The notes under the pieces are model-generated. The model did not search any database. It saw nothing but the letters and a program-made list of their open reading frames with translations, and was not told the origin of the DNA. Below, in pieces: positions 49,604 to 58,463 of a stretch of DNA of 64,000 nt. Both the position numbers and the translations under genes were made by a program. The stretch's first letter is position 1, and each line of letters starts with the position of its first letter. The stretch covers positions 186,001 through 250,000 of the forward strand of contig NZ_JOAG01000010.1 in the NCBI RefSeq assembly GCF_000725485.1. The letters are read 5' to 3'. This DNA is from Nonomuraea candida (lineage in GTDB: Bacteria > Actinomycetota > Actinomycetes > Streptosporangiales > Streptosporangiaceae).

Positions 49604-51109
49604 CTAGTCCTCCTCCGTGAACACCACCTCGCGGCGGCGGCGGATCGCCGGCAGCACGGCGACGACGAGCGCCGCCACGGTCAGGGCCAGGAGCACCGCG
49701 GAGATCGGCCGGGTCACGAAGACCGTCACGTCGCCCCGGTTGATGATGAGCGCCCGCCGCAGGTTCTCCTCCAGCAGCGGCCCGAGGACGAAGCCGAGCA
49801 GCAGCGGCGCCGGCTCGCAGCCGCACTTGATCAGGAGGTAGCCCAGCAGCCCGAAGAAGACGATCGCGTAGACGTCGTAGGCGTTGAACCCCAGGGAGTA
49901 GGTGCCGATCGCGGCGAACAGGATGATCATCGGGAACAGCACCTGGTACGGGATGCGCAGCATCCGCACCCAGAGGCCGATCAGCGGCAGGTTCAGCAGC
50001 ACCAGCAGCACGTTCCCGATCCACATCGACGCGATCAGCCCCCAGAACAGCGCCGGCTGGTCGGTGATGACGTTCGGGCCGGGGGTGATGCCGTGCACGA
50101 TGAACGCGCCCACCATCAGCGCCATGACCGGGTGGGCGGGCAGGCCCAGGGTGAGCAGCGGGATGAACGACGTCTGCGCGGCGGCGTTGTTGGCCGACTC
50201 GGGGCCGGCGACGCCCTCGATCGCGCCGCTCCCGAACTCCTGCCGCCGCTTCGAGACGCGCTTCTCGACGGCGTAGGAGGTGAACGAGGCCAGCACGTGG
50301 CCCCCGCCGGGCAGGACGCCGAGCGCGGCGCCCAGGCCGGTGCCCCGCAGGATCGGGCCGACGATCCGGCGGCGCTCCTCGCGGGTGGGCCAGAGGTTGC
50401 TCACCCTGTTGATGACGGCGACGCGGGTGCGCTCGTTCTCCAGGTTGCGCAGGATCTCGGCCACGCCGAACATGCCGACGGCGACCGAGACGAAGTCGAT
50501 GCCGCCGTACAGTTCTCGCCGGCCGAACACGAAGCGCGGCGTGCCGGTGTAGATGTCCTGGCCGACGGTGCCGAGCAGGACGCCGAGGGCGATCATCGCC
50601 AGCGCCTTGAGCGTGCTGCCCCGGGCCAGCGCGATCGACACGATCAGGCCGAGCAGCACCAGCGAGAAGTACTCGGCCGGACCGAACCGCAGCGCGACGC
50701 GGGCCAGCGGCGGGGCCGCGACGGCCAGCGCGACGGTGGCCACCGTGCCCGCGACGAAGGAGCCGATCGCGGCGGCGGCCAGCGCCGCGCCCGCCCGGCC
50801 CTGGCGGGCCATCTCGTGCCCGTCCAGCGCGGTGACCGCGGCCGACGACTCGCCGGGCAGGTTGATCAGGATGGCGGTGGTCGAGCCGCCGTACTGGGCG
50901 CCGTAGTAGATGCCGGCCAGCATGATCAGCGCCGTGACCGGCTCGAAGCTGAACGTGATCGGCAGCAGCATCGCCACCGTGGCCGTCGGGCCGATGCCGG
51001 GCAGCACGCCGACGGCCGTGCCGAGCAGGACTCCGACGAAGCAGTAGAGGACGTTCTGGACCAGCAGGGCGGTGGAGAAGCCCAGCGCGAGGTTGTCGAG
51101 AAGTTCCAT
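49604..51109 (-). CDS. tctA: TctA: tripartite tricarboxylate transporter large permease
   Basis: 501 residues with about twelve membrane segments. Family motifs GVLPGIGPTATVAMLLPITF, GIYYGAQYGGSTTAILINLPG and GVLPGGGHVLASFTSY are intact. It forms the channel of a TTT secondary transporter that uses the TctC binding protein, importing citrate-like or other carboxylates. It follows tctB by 23 bp in a tctC-tctB-tctA operon. Stop is one base past the acylase stop (convergent). Confidence 0.95.
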   Translation of the reverse strand: MELLDNLALGFSTALLVQNVLYCFVGVLLGTAVGVLPGIGPTATVAMLLPITFSFEPVTALIMLAGIYYGAQYGGSTTAILINLPGESSAAVTALDGHEMARQGRAGAALAAAAIGSFVAGTVATVALAVAAPPLARVALRFGPAEYFSLVLLGLIVSIALARGSTLKALAMIALGVLLGTVGQDIYTGTPRFVFGRRELYGGIDFVSVAVGMFGVAEILRNLENERTRVAVINRVSNLWPTREERRRIVGPILRGTGLGAALGVLPGGGHVLASFTSYAVEKRVSKRRQEFGSGAIEGVAGPESANNAAAQTSFIPLLTLGLPAHPVMALMVGAFIVHGITPGPNVITDQPALFWGLIASMWIGNVLLVLLNLPLIGLWVRMLRIPYQVLFPMIILFAAIGTYSLGFNAYDVYAIVFFGLLGYLLIKCGCEPAPLLLGFVLGPLLEENLRRALIINRGDVTVFVTRPISAVLLALTVAALVVAVLPAIRRRREVVFTEED

Positions 51110-51132
51110 GCCTCACAAATCCGGATTCCGTG

Positions 51133-51594
51133 TCAGAACCCCAGCCACGGGCCCCACAAGGGGATGCGCAACTGCAGTCCGACGACGAAGATGAGCGTGG
51201 CGGCCACGGTCAGCCCGGCCGCCACCAGCACGGCCGTCAGGGGCCGCACCCGCGTGCTGGCCAGGGTGGTGAGCAGGGCGGTCACCGCCGACGCCGGCAC
51301 GAACCCGAGGCCGCGTACGGTGAAGCCGAAGAACACCAGCGCCGCCACGATGACGGCGACCGCGCGCCAGGGGATCGGCCCGAACGCGATCACCTCGCCC
51401 GCGACCAGCCCCTTGACCAGGATCGCCAGCCCCAGGCCGGCCACGGCCACGCCGGCCAGCAGCGGGAAGGCGCCGGGGCCCATCCGCAGCGGGGTGCCCA
51501 GCTCGTAGCCGAGCGACCCCGCCACGAACGCGCCACCGATCAGCACGAAGATCCCCCCGGCGAGCACGTCGGGGAAGGAGCGGCGGCGCTCCAC
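51133..51594 (-). CDS. tctB: TctB: tripartite tricarboxylate transporter small permease
   Basis: 153 residues with four membrane segments (DVLAGGIFVLIGGAFVAGSL, GAFPLLAGVAVAGLGLAILV, and two more after a basic loop). Poorly conserved by nature, but its size, the PLRMGPGAFP motif and position between tctC and tctA define it. One base separates its start from the tctC stop. Confidence 0.92.
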   Translation of the reverse strand: MERRRSFPDVLAGGIFVLIGGAFVAGSLGYELGTPLRMGPGAFPLLAGVAVAGLGLAILVKGLVAGEVIAFGPIPWRAVAVIVAALVFFGFTVRGLGFVPASAVTALLTTLASTRVRPLTAVLVAAGLTVAATLIFVVGLQLRIPLWGPWLGF

Positions 51595-51595
51595 C

Positions 51596-52627
51596 TCAGG
51601 ACGCCTTGACGCCGGCGTCGGCGATGACCTTCGCCCAGGTGCCGAGCTGCTCTTCGAGCTTGGTCCGGTGCGCCTGCGGGGTCGCGTCCTCGGCCGGGAC
51701 CGGCGCGGTGCCGAGCTTGGCCATCTGGTCCACGACCTTCTGGTCGGCCAGCGCCGTCTTCAGCGCCTCCGACAGCTTTTGCACCACGTCCTGCGGCGTG
51801 CCGGCCGGGACGTAGAGGCCGTGCCAGACGCTGACCTGGAGCTGCGGCAGCCCGGCCTCGGTGGTGGTGGGCAGGTCGGGCATGCTCTTCACCCGCTCCG
51901 GCGTCGTGACGGCGTACGCCTTGACCTCGCCCGCGGTGATCTGGCCGCTGGTGTTGGTGGTCTGGTCGCACATGAAGTCCACCTGGCCGCCGACGAGGTC
52001 GGTCAGCGCGGGGCCGGTGCCCTCGTACGGGACCTCCTGCAGCTTCACCCCGGCGGCGGTCTGGAACAGCAGGCCGCACAGGTGGGAGGCGGCGCCGATG
52101 CCGGCGTTGGCCAGCGTGACCTTGCCGGCGTTCGCCTTGACGTGGGCGACCAGGTCCTTGAGCGTGGCGGGCGCGAAGTCCTTGCGGGCGACGACCGTCA
52201 TCGGCACCTCGGTGACGAGCCCGACCGTCTGGAAGCTCTCCAGCGGCTTGTAGCCCAGGTCCTGGTAGAGGGCGGGCGCGGTGGACATGCCGATGTGGTG
52301 CATGAGCACGGTGTAGCCGTCGGGCTCGGCCCGGGAGACCTCGCCGGCGCCGACGGTGCCACCCGCGCCCTCGACGTTCTGGACGACCACCTTCGTGCCG
52401 AGCTTGGCGGCCATCGGCTCGGCGATCAGGCGGGTGACGGTGTCGGTGGGGCCACCCGCGCTGAACGGGACGACGATCGTGATGTTCCGGTCCGGGTAGC
52501 CTCCGCCCCCGGTGGCGCCGGTGGTGCCCGTGGTGCCGCCGTTCCCGGAACAGGCGGCGGCGAGCGAGACGGCGCCGATGGCGGCGATCATTCGTGCGGC
52601 GGCCCGGTACCTGCTGGTCGTGGTCAT
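51596..52627 (-). CDS. tctC: TctC: substrate-binding lipoprotein of TTT transporter
   Basis: 343 residues. Lipoprotein signal with lipobox SLAAACSGNG; the Cys at about residue 26 would be acylated. The mature protein is a Bug-type binding protein: RNITIVVPFSAGGPTD, VVQNVEGAGGTVGAGEVSRA and WHGLYVPAGTPQDVVQKL are standard motifs. It catches an extracellular carboxylate for TctAB. Divergent from a TctD-like regulator, which probably controls it. Confidence 0.94.
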   Translation of the reverse strand: MTTTSRYRAAARMIAAIGAVSLAAACSGNGGTTGTTGATGGGGYPDRNITIVVPFSAGGPTDTVTRLIAEPMAAKLGTKVVVQNVEGAGGTVGAGEVSRAEPDGYTVLMHHIGMSTAPALYQDLGYKPLESFQTVGLVTEVPMTVVARKDFAPATLKDLVAHVKANAGKVTLANAGIGAASHLCGLLFQTAAGVKLQEVPYEGTGPALTDLVGGQVDFMCDQTTNTSGQITAGEVKAYAVTTPERVKSMPDLPTTTEAGLPQLQVSVWHGLYVPAGTPQDVVQKLSEALKTALADQKVVDQMAKLGTAPVPAEDATPQAHRTKLEEQLGTWAKVIADAGVKAS

Positions 52628-52791
52628 ATCGCGGCCTCCTCGTCAGCGCATGCGCATGTGTCGGTGAGTGCTCGGCCTCAGGATCGGCTGGCAGGGACGC
52701 GGATGGTGTCAGGGTAAACCCGGGGAATGCGCCTGATACGTCAGAGGAATCCCAAGAAGTGAAGGGGTGCCGCGAGTGTCGGCCCGCGCCG

Positions 52792-52805
52792 TACAATCCG
52801 CCGGT
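52792..52805 (+). promoter_or_regulatory. -10 element for a leaderless tctD-like gene
   Basis: TACAAT (52792-52797), a near-consensus -10 box, ends eight bases before the ATG at 52806. There is no Shine-Dalgarno sequence, and the -35 region is weak (GCC-rich), so an activator may be needed. Confidence 0.5.
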
Positions 52806-53489
52806 ATGCGGATCACGATCATCGAGGATGACGACCGCGTGGCGCGGGGTCTGGTGACGGTCCTGACCCAGGCGGGCTTCGAGGTGCGCCGCATCGCCAC
52901 CGCCGCCGAGGCCGTGCGCGCCGCCCCCACCGACGTGGTCCTGGTCGACCTGAACCTGCCCGACGGCGACGGGCTCGACGTGATCCGCCGGCTGCGCGAC
53001 CGCCCCGAGACCGCCGTCATCGCCGTGACGGCCCGGTCGGAGGAGCACGAACGGGTCCGCGGCCTGCGCGCCGGGGCCGACGACTACATCGTCAAGCCGT
53101 TCGGCATCCCGGAGCTGCTGGCCAGGATCGACGCCGTGCTGCGGCGCACTCGGGCGGCCCGCGCGCTCAGCCACCCCGGCGAGCCGCTCGTCCGCGGGCC
53201 GATGCGGATCGGTGTCGGCACCCGCGAGGTCACCGTGGCCGGCGCGCCCGTGACCCTGACCCGCAAGGAGTTCGAGCTGCTCCTGCTGCTGGCCCGGCGG
53301 GCCCCGAACGTGGTGAGCCGCGACGTCATCCTCGACCAGATCTGGGGCGCGACCTGGGAGGCGTCCAGCCGCACCCTCGACACGCACATCGCGGCGTTAC
53401 GGCAGAAGATCGGGCCGGCCGTGCTCATCCGCACCATCCACGGGGTCGGCTATCGGCTCCTGGCCGACCAGCCGGAGCTGATCGGCTGA
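52806..53489 (+). CDS. TctD-like OmpR-family response regulator
   Basis: 227 residues: receiver domain with IIEDDDRVARGLVTVL, phosphoacceptor in VVLVDLNLPDGDG, Thr/Ser in VIAVTARSEEHE and Lys in DDYIVKPFG. A winged helix follows (LTRKEFELLLLLARRAPNVV, TLDTHIAALRQKIG). Divergent from tctCBA and followed after six bases by its kinase, so it is the likely carboxylate-responsive controller of that transporter. Confidence 0.93.
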   Translation: MRITIIEDDDRVARGLVTVLTQAGFEVRRIATAAEAVRAAPTDVVLVDLNLPDGDGLDVIRRLRDRPETAVIAVTARSEEHERVRGLRAGADDYIVKPFGIPELLARIDAVLRRTRAARALSHPGEPLVRGPMRIGVGTREVTVAGAPVTLTRKEFELLLLLARRAPNVVSRDVILDQIWGATWEASSRTLDTHIAALRQKIGPAVLIRTIHGVGYRLLADQPELIG

Positions 53490-53495
53490 CGCGCC

Positions 53496-54989
53496 GTGCA
53501 CCGTCGCCTGCTCGTCGTCCTGGTGCCGCTCGCGGTGCTGCTCGTCGCGGCGCTCGGGGTGCCGCTCAGCGTCACCGTGGCCGAGCGCGAGATGCAGGAG
53601 ACGTACGTCGACCGGCTCAACGACGTCGGCCGGTTCGCCTCGCTGACCGAGACCGCGCTGTCGTCCGGCCGCACCGAGGCCCTCCGCCAGGAGCTGGCCC
53701 GCTACCACGAGCTGTACGGCATCCCGGTCGCGGTCATCGACACCTCGGGCGCGGTGCTGCTCGGCCCGGCCGGCGCCTACCAGCAGGCGGCCCGCGCCGA
53801 GCCGGCGCTGGCGCGCATCGTGACCGCCGCGCTGGCCGGGACCAGGTCCCAGCCGTCGGGCGAGTGGGCGCCGTGGGACGACTCCCCGCTCGTGGTCGCC
53901 GAGCCGGTGGGCCGCGACAGCGAGGTCGTCGGCGCGGTCGTGACGATCTCCGACCTGTCCGGGACGCGCTCGCGCATCCTCGTGCGCTGGGCCCAGTTCG
54001 CCGGGCTCGGGCTGCTGCCGCTGATCGCCCTGGTGGCCGTCGCCTGGCCGGTGTCGGCGTGGGTGCTGCGGCCGGTGCGGGAGCTGGACGCGGCCAGCTC
54101 CCGCATCTCCCAGGGCGATCTGACCATCCGCGCCGACGCCGAGGCCGGCCCGGTCGAGCTGCGGCGGCTGGCGGGCTCGTTCAACACGATGATGGACGCG
54201 GTCGAGAACGCGGTGCAGCGGCAGCGGGCGTTCGTCTCCGACGCCTCGCACCAGCTCCGCAACCCGCTGACCAGCCTGCGGCTCGCGGTCGAGAGCCTGG
54301 AGCCGCACCTGCGCGGCGACGGGCTGGGGGTGTACGACGTCGCCGTGGACGAGGTGCGGGCGATGCAGCGGCTGCTGAACTCGTTGCAGGCCAGCGCGCG
54401 GATGGAGAGCATCAGGACGGTGTCGCCGGTGGAGCTCGACTCCGTGCTGGCGACGCGGGTGGACCGGTGGCGGGCGCTGGCGGCGACGGCCGGGCTGTCG
54501 CTGGTGGTCGACGTGCCGCCGGGGCTGCGGCTGCTGGAGCCGTCGGGTGGGCTGGGCAGCATCCTGGACGAGCTGGTCAGCAACGCGTTACGGCTGTCGG
54601 GCGCGCGGGTGGTGGAGGTGAGCGCCCGCGCCGTCTCCGGCGGCAGGGGGGCGCGCGATCAGGCCGTCTCCGGCGGCGGCCGGGCCGGGAAGGTGGGCGG
54701 CGGGGTCGCCTCGGGGGGTGGGGAGGTGGTCGTCATCGCCGTGCGTGACGACGGGCAGGGGCTCGACGCGTCCGAACGGGCCCAGGCGCTGCGGCGGTTC
54801 TGGCGCTCGCCCCGGCACCAGAACGTCTCCGGGACCGGGCTGGGGCTGGCCATCTGCGCCGACCTGGTGGGTGCGGCCGGGGGTGAGCTGCGGCTGGAGG
54901 AGGGGCTGGCGCGCGGGGACGGCTCGGACGGTCACGGCTTCGCCGCGCTGGTCACCCTGCCGGCCTCTCCCGAGCCGCCGCCGCCATGA
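53496..54989 (+). CDS. TctE-like sensor histidine kinase
   Basis: 497 residues: membrane segments near 5-28 and 165-190 flank an extracytoplasmic PAS-like/CHASE-type sensor. HAMP (ELDAASSRISQGDLTIRADA), HisKA (FVSDASHQLRNPLTSLRLAV) and HATPase_c (LDELVSNALRLSGA, RDDGQGLDASERAQAL, GTGLGLAICADL) complete it. Between N and G1 boxes there is a 35-residue Gly/Arg/Val-rich insertion with repeated AVSGG, absent in typical kinases. GTG start. Confidence 0.92.
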   Translation: MHRRLLVVLVPLAVLLVAALGVPLSVTVAEREMQETYVDRLNDVGRFASLTETALSSGRTEALRQELARYHELYGIPVAVIDTSGAVLLGPAGAYQQAARAEPALARIVTAALAGTRSQPSGEWAPWDDSPLVVAEPVGRDSEVVGAVVTISDLSGTRSRILVRWAQFAGLGLLPLIALVAVAWPVSAWVLRPVRELDAASSRISQGDLTIRADAEAGPVELRRLAGSFNTMMDAVENAVQRQRAFVSDASHQLRNPLTSLRLAVESLEPHLRGDGLGVYDVAVDEVRAMQRLLNSLQASARMESIRTVSPVELDSVLATRVDRWRALAATAGLSLVVDVPPGLRLLEPSGGLGSILDELVSNALRLSGARVVEVSARAVSGGRGARDQAVSGGGRAGKVGGGVASGGGEVVVIAVRDDGQGLDASERAQALRRFWRSPRHQNVSGTGLGLAICADLVGAAGGELRLEEGLARGDGSDGHGFAALVTLPASPEPPPP

Positions 54990-54990
54990 T

Positions 54991-55008
54991 CCGTTCGCGA
55001 TCGAACGG
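54991..55008 (+). terminator. Perfect hairpin after the TctE-like gene
   Basis: CCGTTCG-CGAT-CGAACGG begins two bases after the stop and is followed by AACTCTTTCCC. A partial second copy of the sequence (CGATCGAACGCGATCG) follows at about 55019. Confidence 0.6.
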
Positions 55009-55134
55009 AACTCTTTCCCGATCGAACGCGATCGGCCGTCTGCCCGGATGCCCCAGACAGCCCGAAAACTGCGGCCGGCGTCGCCGGGGTGTGGCCGGTG
55101 GGGCTGGAAGTGAAAGGGGATGCGCTGCTACGGC

Positions 55135-56157
55135 TCAGCGCTTGCGGTCGCGGAACCATCGGGCCGCCCCCGGATGGAGCGGGATCGAGGCCGTGGAGAT
55201 CCCGGTACGCACGTTGATCTGCCACGCTTCGGGAACGGCCTCCGGAACGGCGTCATCGGTGTCGCCGCGCCCGGCGGAGGTGATCGTACCGGTGTGCGTG
55301 AAGATCGTATCGGTAATGGCGTACACCAGGGCGTCAGACAGGTCGTTGCGGACGAGAAGCACGTTCGGCACCGCCACGGTGCGGGTGGCCGGCACGCCGG
55401 CGTACGCGGTCGCGGGGATCCTGGCCGGCGTGTACGGGCCGGGATACGCCGTGAAGAGCGCGCCCGCCTGCTCGTCCAGCGGGATCAACCGGACCGGGTG
55501 CCGCTGCGCCAGCTCCGTGATGGCCGGGGTCGGCACCCCGGTCAGGGAGAACATCGCGTCGATCGCGCCGTCGCGCAGCGCCGCCGCCGACTCGGCCTGG
55601 CTGAGGTAGCGGCCGTCGGCGTCCACCCGGCCGAGCTCCAGCACGCGTAACGAGGTGAACTCCGTGCCCGAGTCGCGGGCCCCGAGGGAGACGCGCCTGC
55701 CCGCCAGGTCCCGGAACTTCCTGATCGGCGATCCGGCCATGACCACGAGGTGCAGGTGGCTGTCGTACAGGCGGCAGACCGCCGAGAGCCCGCCGGGCGC
55801 GCTGCCGTCGGCCGTGATCAGCGCGTCCAGGCTCGTCAGGCCGAGGTGCACCGAGCCCGTGCGCAACATCCGGATGTTGTCGGTGGACGCCCCGCTCGGC
55901 ACGGTGCTCACCGTGGCGCCGGGCACCCGCCGGGAGATGTGCTCGGCCAGCGACCCCCCGATGCGCCGGTACACCGCCCCCGCCGGCCCGGTGGCCAGCC
56001 GCAGGTGCACCTGATGGGTCTCGGGCCGCCCGGAGCAGCCGGCCAGCAGCCCGCCGGCGGCCAGGAGCACCACCCGCCGCCCGGGCCCCGGCTCCACCCG
56101 CCGGCCGGCCCCTGACTGCGCCCGCCGGCCGGGCCACGACTCCGGGCTCAGCACCAT
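55135..56157 (-). CDS. TAXI-family TRAP solute-binding lipoprotein
   Basis: 340 residues. Arg-rich N-terminus, then a lipoprotein signal (VVLLAAGGLLAGCSG). The mature protein has TAXI features: LATGPAGAVYRRIGGSLAEH, VPSGASTDNIRMLRTGSVHL, RRVSLGARDSGTEF. No TRAP permease (DctQM fusion) is nearby, so it may serve the neighbouring TctE-like kinase as a sensory ligand carrier or use a distant permease. ATG 56157 is six bases after TATCAT, suggesting a leaderless start. A longer frame to 56208 is possible. Confidence 0.85.
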   Translation of the reverse strand: MVLSPESWPGRRAQSGAGRRVEPGPGRRVVLLAAGGLLAGCSGRPETHQVHLRLATGPAGAVYRRIGGSLAEHISRRVPGATVSTVPSGASTDNIRMLRTGSVHLGLTSLDALITADGSAPGGLSAVCRLYDSHLHLVVMAGSPIRKFRDLAGRRVSLGARDSGTEFTSLRVLELGRVDADGRYLSQAESAAALRDGAIDAMFSLTGVPTPAITELAQRHPVRLIPLDEQAGALFTAYPGPYTPARIPATAYAGVPATRTVAVPNVLLVRNDLSDALVYAITDTIFTHTGTITSAGRGDTDDAVPEAVPEAWQINVRTGISTASIPLHPGAARWFRDRKR

Positions 56158-56237
56158 GCCGCGATGATACGGACGGCACCCCAGGAAACCCCCGTGACGC
56201 GCCGCCACCCGGACCAGCGCTCACCCCCGCCCCGTGA

Positions 56238-56465
56238 TCAGCGGCACACCCCGGGCAGGTCGCACACCTTCTCGGCCATCTTCTTCGCCTGGGTGACGAC
56301 CTTGCTCGCCGGGCGGCCCGTGTGCAGGTCCGTGTAGACATCACTCTCCTGATCATGACTGGTCAGACGCGCGCCCCGGCCTCCCGGTTCGCCGGGCCGC
56401 GCGCCGGCGCGGACCCGGGTCCGGTCCGGAAAAGCGGCGGCCTGCTCGATCCAAGATCGCGCCAT
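56238..56465 (-). CDS. Possible 75-residue protein, weakly supported
   Basis: The 355-bp gap 56158-56512 holds one frame worth noting. It begins with an ATG at 56465 without a ribosome site. The first 40 residues are Arg/Gly/Pro-rich and look non-coding. The last 33 (VYTDLHTGRPASKVVTQAKK and the two-Cys end VCDLPGVC) look like a real small helix and C-terminal cysteine pair. The true start may be later, but no in-frame start codon with a site is visible. It may be spurious. Confidence 0.25.
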   Translation of the reverse strand: MARSWIEQAAAFPDRTRVRAGARPGEPGGRGARLTSHDQESDVYTDLHTGRPASKVVTQAKKMAEKVCDLPGVCR

Positions 56466-56512
56466 AGTGTTCCAACGGAAAGGATCACCGCCCCGGGCCG
56501 CAGGAGGTTGTC

Positions 56513-57478
56513 TTGACAGCTCGCAAGCACGCAGACCTGGTCGTCTTTCTCGTCCTGACCTTCACCCTGGCCTGGCTGGTCGCGCTGCCGCTGTGGTCAG
56601 GCGAGGAGCAGCCGAGCTCGCCGTTCGAGACTCCGCTCTCCTCCATGCTGACCTCGGTGGCGCTGATGATCCTGCCCACCCTCGGCGTCGTGGCCGTCTG
56701 GCTGATGGCCAGGCGGACGGGGCGGCCCTGGAGCTGGCGGAGCGACGCGGGGCTGAGCTGGGGGACGGACAGGCGGCGGACGACCTTGCTCTTCGGCTTG
56801 GGCTGGTTCGGGACCCCGCTCGTGGTGTTCGCCTCCGTGGCGCTCAGCGCCCTGCTGGGGCTGCTCGCGCTCGACCTGAACGGCCTGAGCATGTTCCGCC
56901 AGGTGCAGAACCTCCCGCCGGCCTCGCAGCCGGTCACGGAGTCCCTGCTGGAGCTGCTCCCCCGGCTCGCGTCGATCGCGCTCCTGGAGCCCCTGCTGCT
57001 CCTGCTGCCGGCGCTGGGGGAGGAACTGGGCTGGCGGGGCTGGCTCGTGCCCCGGCTGCGCAGGCACGGCGTGTGGCCCGCGCTCCTGCTCTCGGGGGTC
57101 ATCTGGGGAGCGTGGCACGCCCCGTACACCCTGCTGGGCTTCAACTATCTCAACCTCGGCGCGTGGGCGGCCCTGATGATGATCGGGCTGTGCACGATCT
57201 ACGGCGTCATCCTGGCCTGGCTGAGGCTCAAGAGCGGCAGCGTCTGGCCGGCGGCCGTCTCGCACGCCGCCTTCAACAGCTCCGCGATCGTGGTCCTGCT
57301 CGTGGGGGACGCGAAGGCGCCGTACAACCCCGCCATCGCCGGCATCACCGGCGTGGTCGGCTGGCTCGTGCTCGCCGCGGTGGCCGCGACGCTGCTGAAG
57401 CGGTGGCCGATCACCCCAACCGACCTGGACGTGCGCGCGGCCCGGCGCGCCGGGGCCGGGGATCAGGAGCAGCTCTGA
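56513..57478 (+). CDS. CPBP-family intramembrane metalloprotease (CAAX protease-like)
   Basis: 321 residues with about eight membrane segments. CPBP motifs: EELGWRGWLVPRLRR (motif 1, glutamates and Arg), VIWGAWHAPYTLLGF (motif 2 with His) and HAAFNSSAIVV (motif 3, His and Asn). These are implicated in bacteriocin self-immunity or processing, though a general proteolytic role is as likely. TTG start with AGGAGG seven bases upstream. Confidence 0.9.
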   Translation: MTARKHADLVVFLVLTFTLAWLVALPLWSGEEQPSSPFETPLSSMLTSVALMILPTLGVVAVWLMARRTGRPWSWRSDAGLSWGTDRRRTTLLFGLGWFGTPLVVFASVALSALLGLLALDLNGLSMFRQVQNLPPASQPVTESLLELLPRLASIALLEPLLLLLPALGEELGWRGWLVPRLRRHGVWPALLLSGVIWGAWHAPYTLLGFNYLNLGAWAALMMIGLCTIYGVILAWLRLKSGSVWPAAVSHAAFNSSAIVVLLVGDAKAPYNPAIAGITGVVGWLVLAAVAATLLKRWPITPTDLDVRAARRAGAGDQEQL

Positions 57479-57644
57479 TCGTCATGCCGCACGACCGGGA
57501 GAATTCCCGCCGCACGACCGGGAACCGCCCCCGCAGGACACGCCGCCATGGCGCGCGCGAGGAACGGTTGCCGTGGATGAAGCGTGGATGAAGTCGGAAT
57601 ACCGGAGGCGGCGGGCGCGCCGGTGAAGGCCGGGGTCCCGGGGC

Positions 57645-58463
57645 TCAGGGGCGGCTGGTGAGCTTGGCGTACGCGGCCGGGGGCATGCCGACGGCGGCCG
57701 TGAAGTCGCGCGTCAGGTGGGCCTGGTCGGTGTAACCCAGCTCGGCGGCCAGGGTGGCGAGGTCGAGGCCGCGCTGGACGCGTTCGGCGGCCTCGTGCAG
57801 CCGGAAGCGGCGGATCACCCACTTGGGCCCGATCCCGACGTAGTCCCTGAACAACCGCTGCAGCGAGCGCACCGACCTGCCCGACCTGGCGGCCAGCTCG
57901 TCGACCCTGGTCACCGAGACGTCGCTCTCCGCCGTCTCCACCAGCGCCGCGACCTCCTCCGCCAGCGGGTCACGGGCCGGCTCCAGGCGCAGCAGGAACG
58001 TGCCGATGAGCGCGACGGCGGCCGCCGGGTCGGGCTCGGCCAGGACGTGCCCGACCAGCTCCGCGCCCGCCCGGCCGTACATCTCGCCGATCTCCGCGAA
58101 CCTGCCGGTGAGCTGCGACACCGGAGCGCCGAGGAAGGGCCGGAAGCCGCCGGGGCGGAAGCGGGTGCCGATCACGCGCCCGCTGCCGCGCATCGTGTAG
58201 GAGAACCCGCCCCTGATCACTCCGGCGATGCGGTGGAAGTCCCGGGTGATCGTCATGTTCACGGTGGGGTGCGAGACGATGCGCTGCACGTACGGCTCGG
58301 GCAGGTCCCTCCACGTGACGACCCAGAAGTGGCCCACGAACGGTGCGAGCTCCGGCGACGGCTGGTGGCGGGCGTAGTCGAAGGCGTCGAGCCCCGCGTA
58401 CGGATCGACCCACCCGCGCTGTCGCGTTTCTACAAGCCGCCCGTCCGGCGGATCCGGCACCAT
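57645..58463 (-). CDS. AraC-family transcriptional regulator
   Basis: 272 residues. N-terminal DUF6597-like ligand part (ELAPFVGHFWVVTWRDLPEP, FRPGGFRPFLGAPVSQLTG) and C-terminal two-helix-turn-helix AraC domain (ELAARSGRSVRSLQRLFRDY, LATLAAELGYTDQAHLTRDF). ATG 58463 was chosen; ATG 58472 is in frame three codons earlier. The start overlaps the start of the divergent TIGR03086 gene at CATG, so each gene's start codon lies in the other's leader. Confidence 0.88.
   Translation of the reverse strand: MVPDPPDGRLVETRQRGWVDPYAGLDAFDYARHQPSPELAPFVGHFWVVTWRDLPEPYVQRIVSHPTVNMTITRDFHRIAGVIRGGFSYTMRGSGRVIGTRFRPGGFRPFLGAPVSQLTGRFAEIGEMYGRAGAELVGHVLAEPDPAAAVALIGTFLLRLEPARDPLAEEVAALVETAESDVSVTRVDELAARSGRSVRSLQRLFRDYVGIGPKWVIRRFRLHEAAERVQRGLDLATLAAELGYTDQAHLTRDFTAAVGMPPAAYAKLTSRP

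Noticed and set aside
56466..57591. 374-codon plus-strand frame over the CPBP gene
   Set aside because: Frame shadow; the CPBP frame has the protease motifs and an AGGAGG site.
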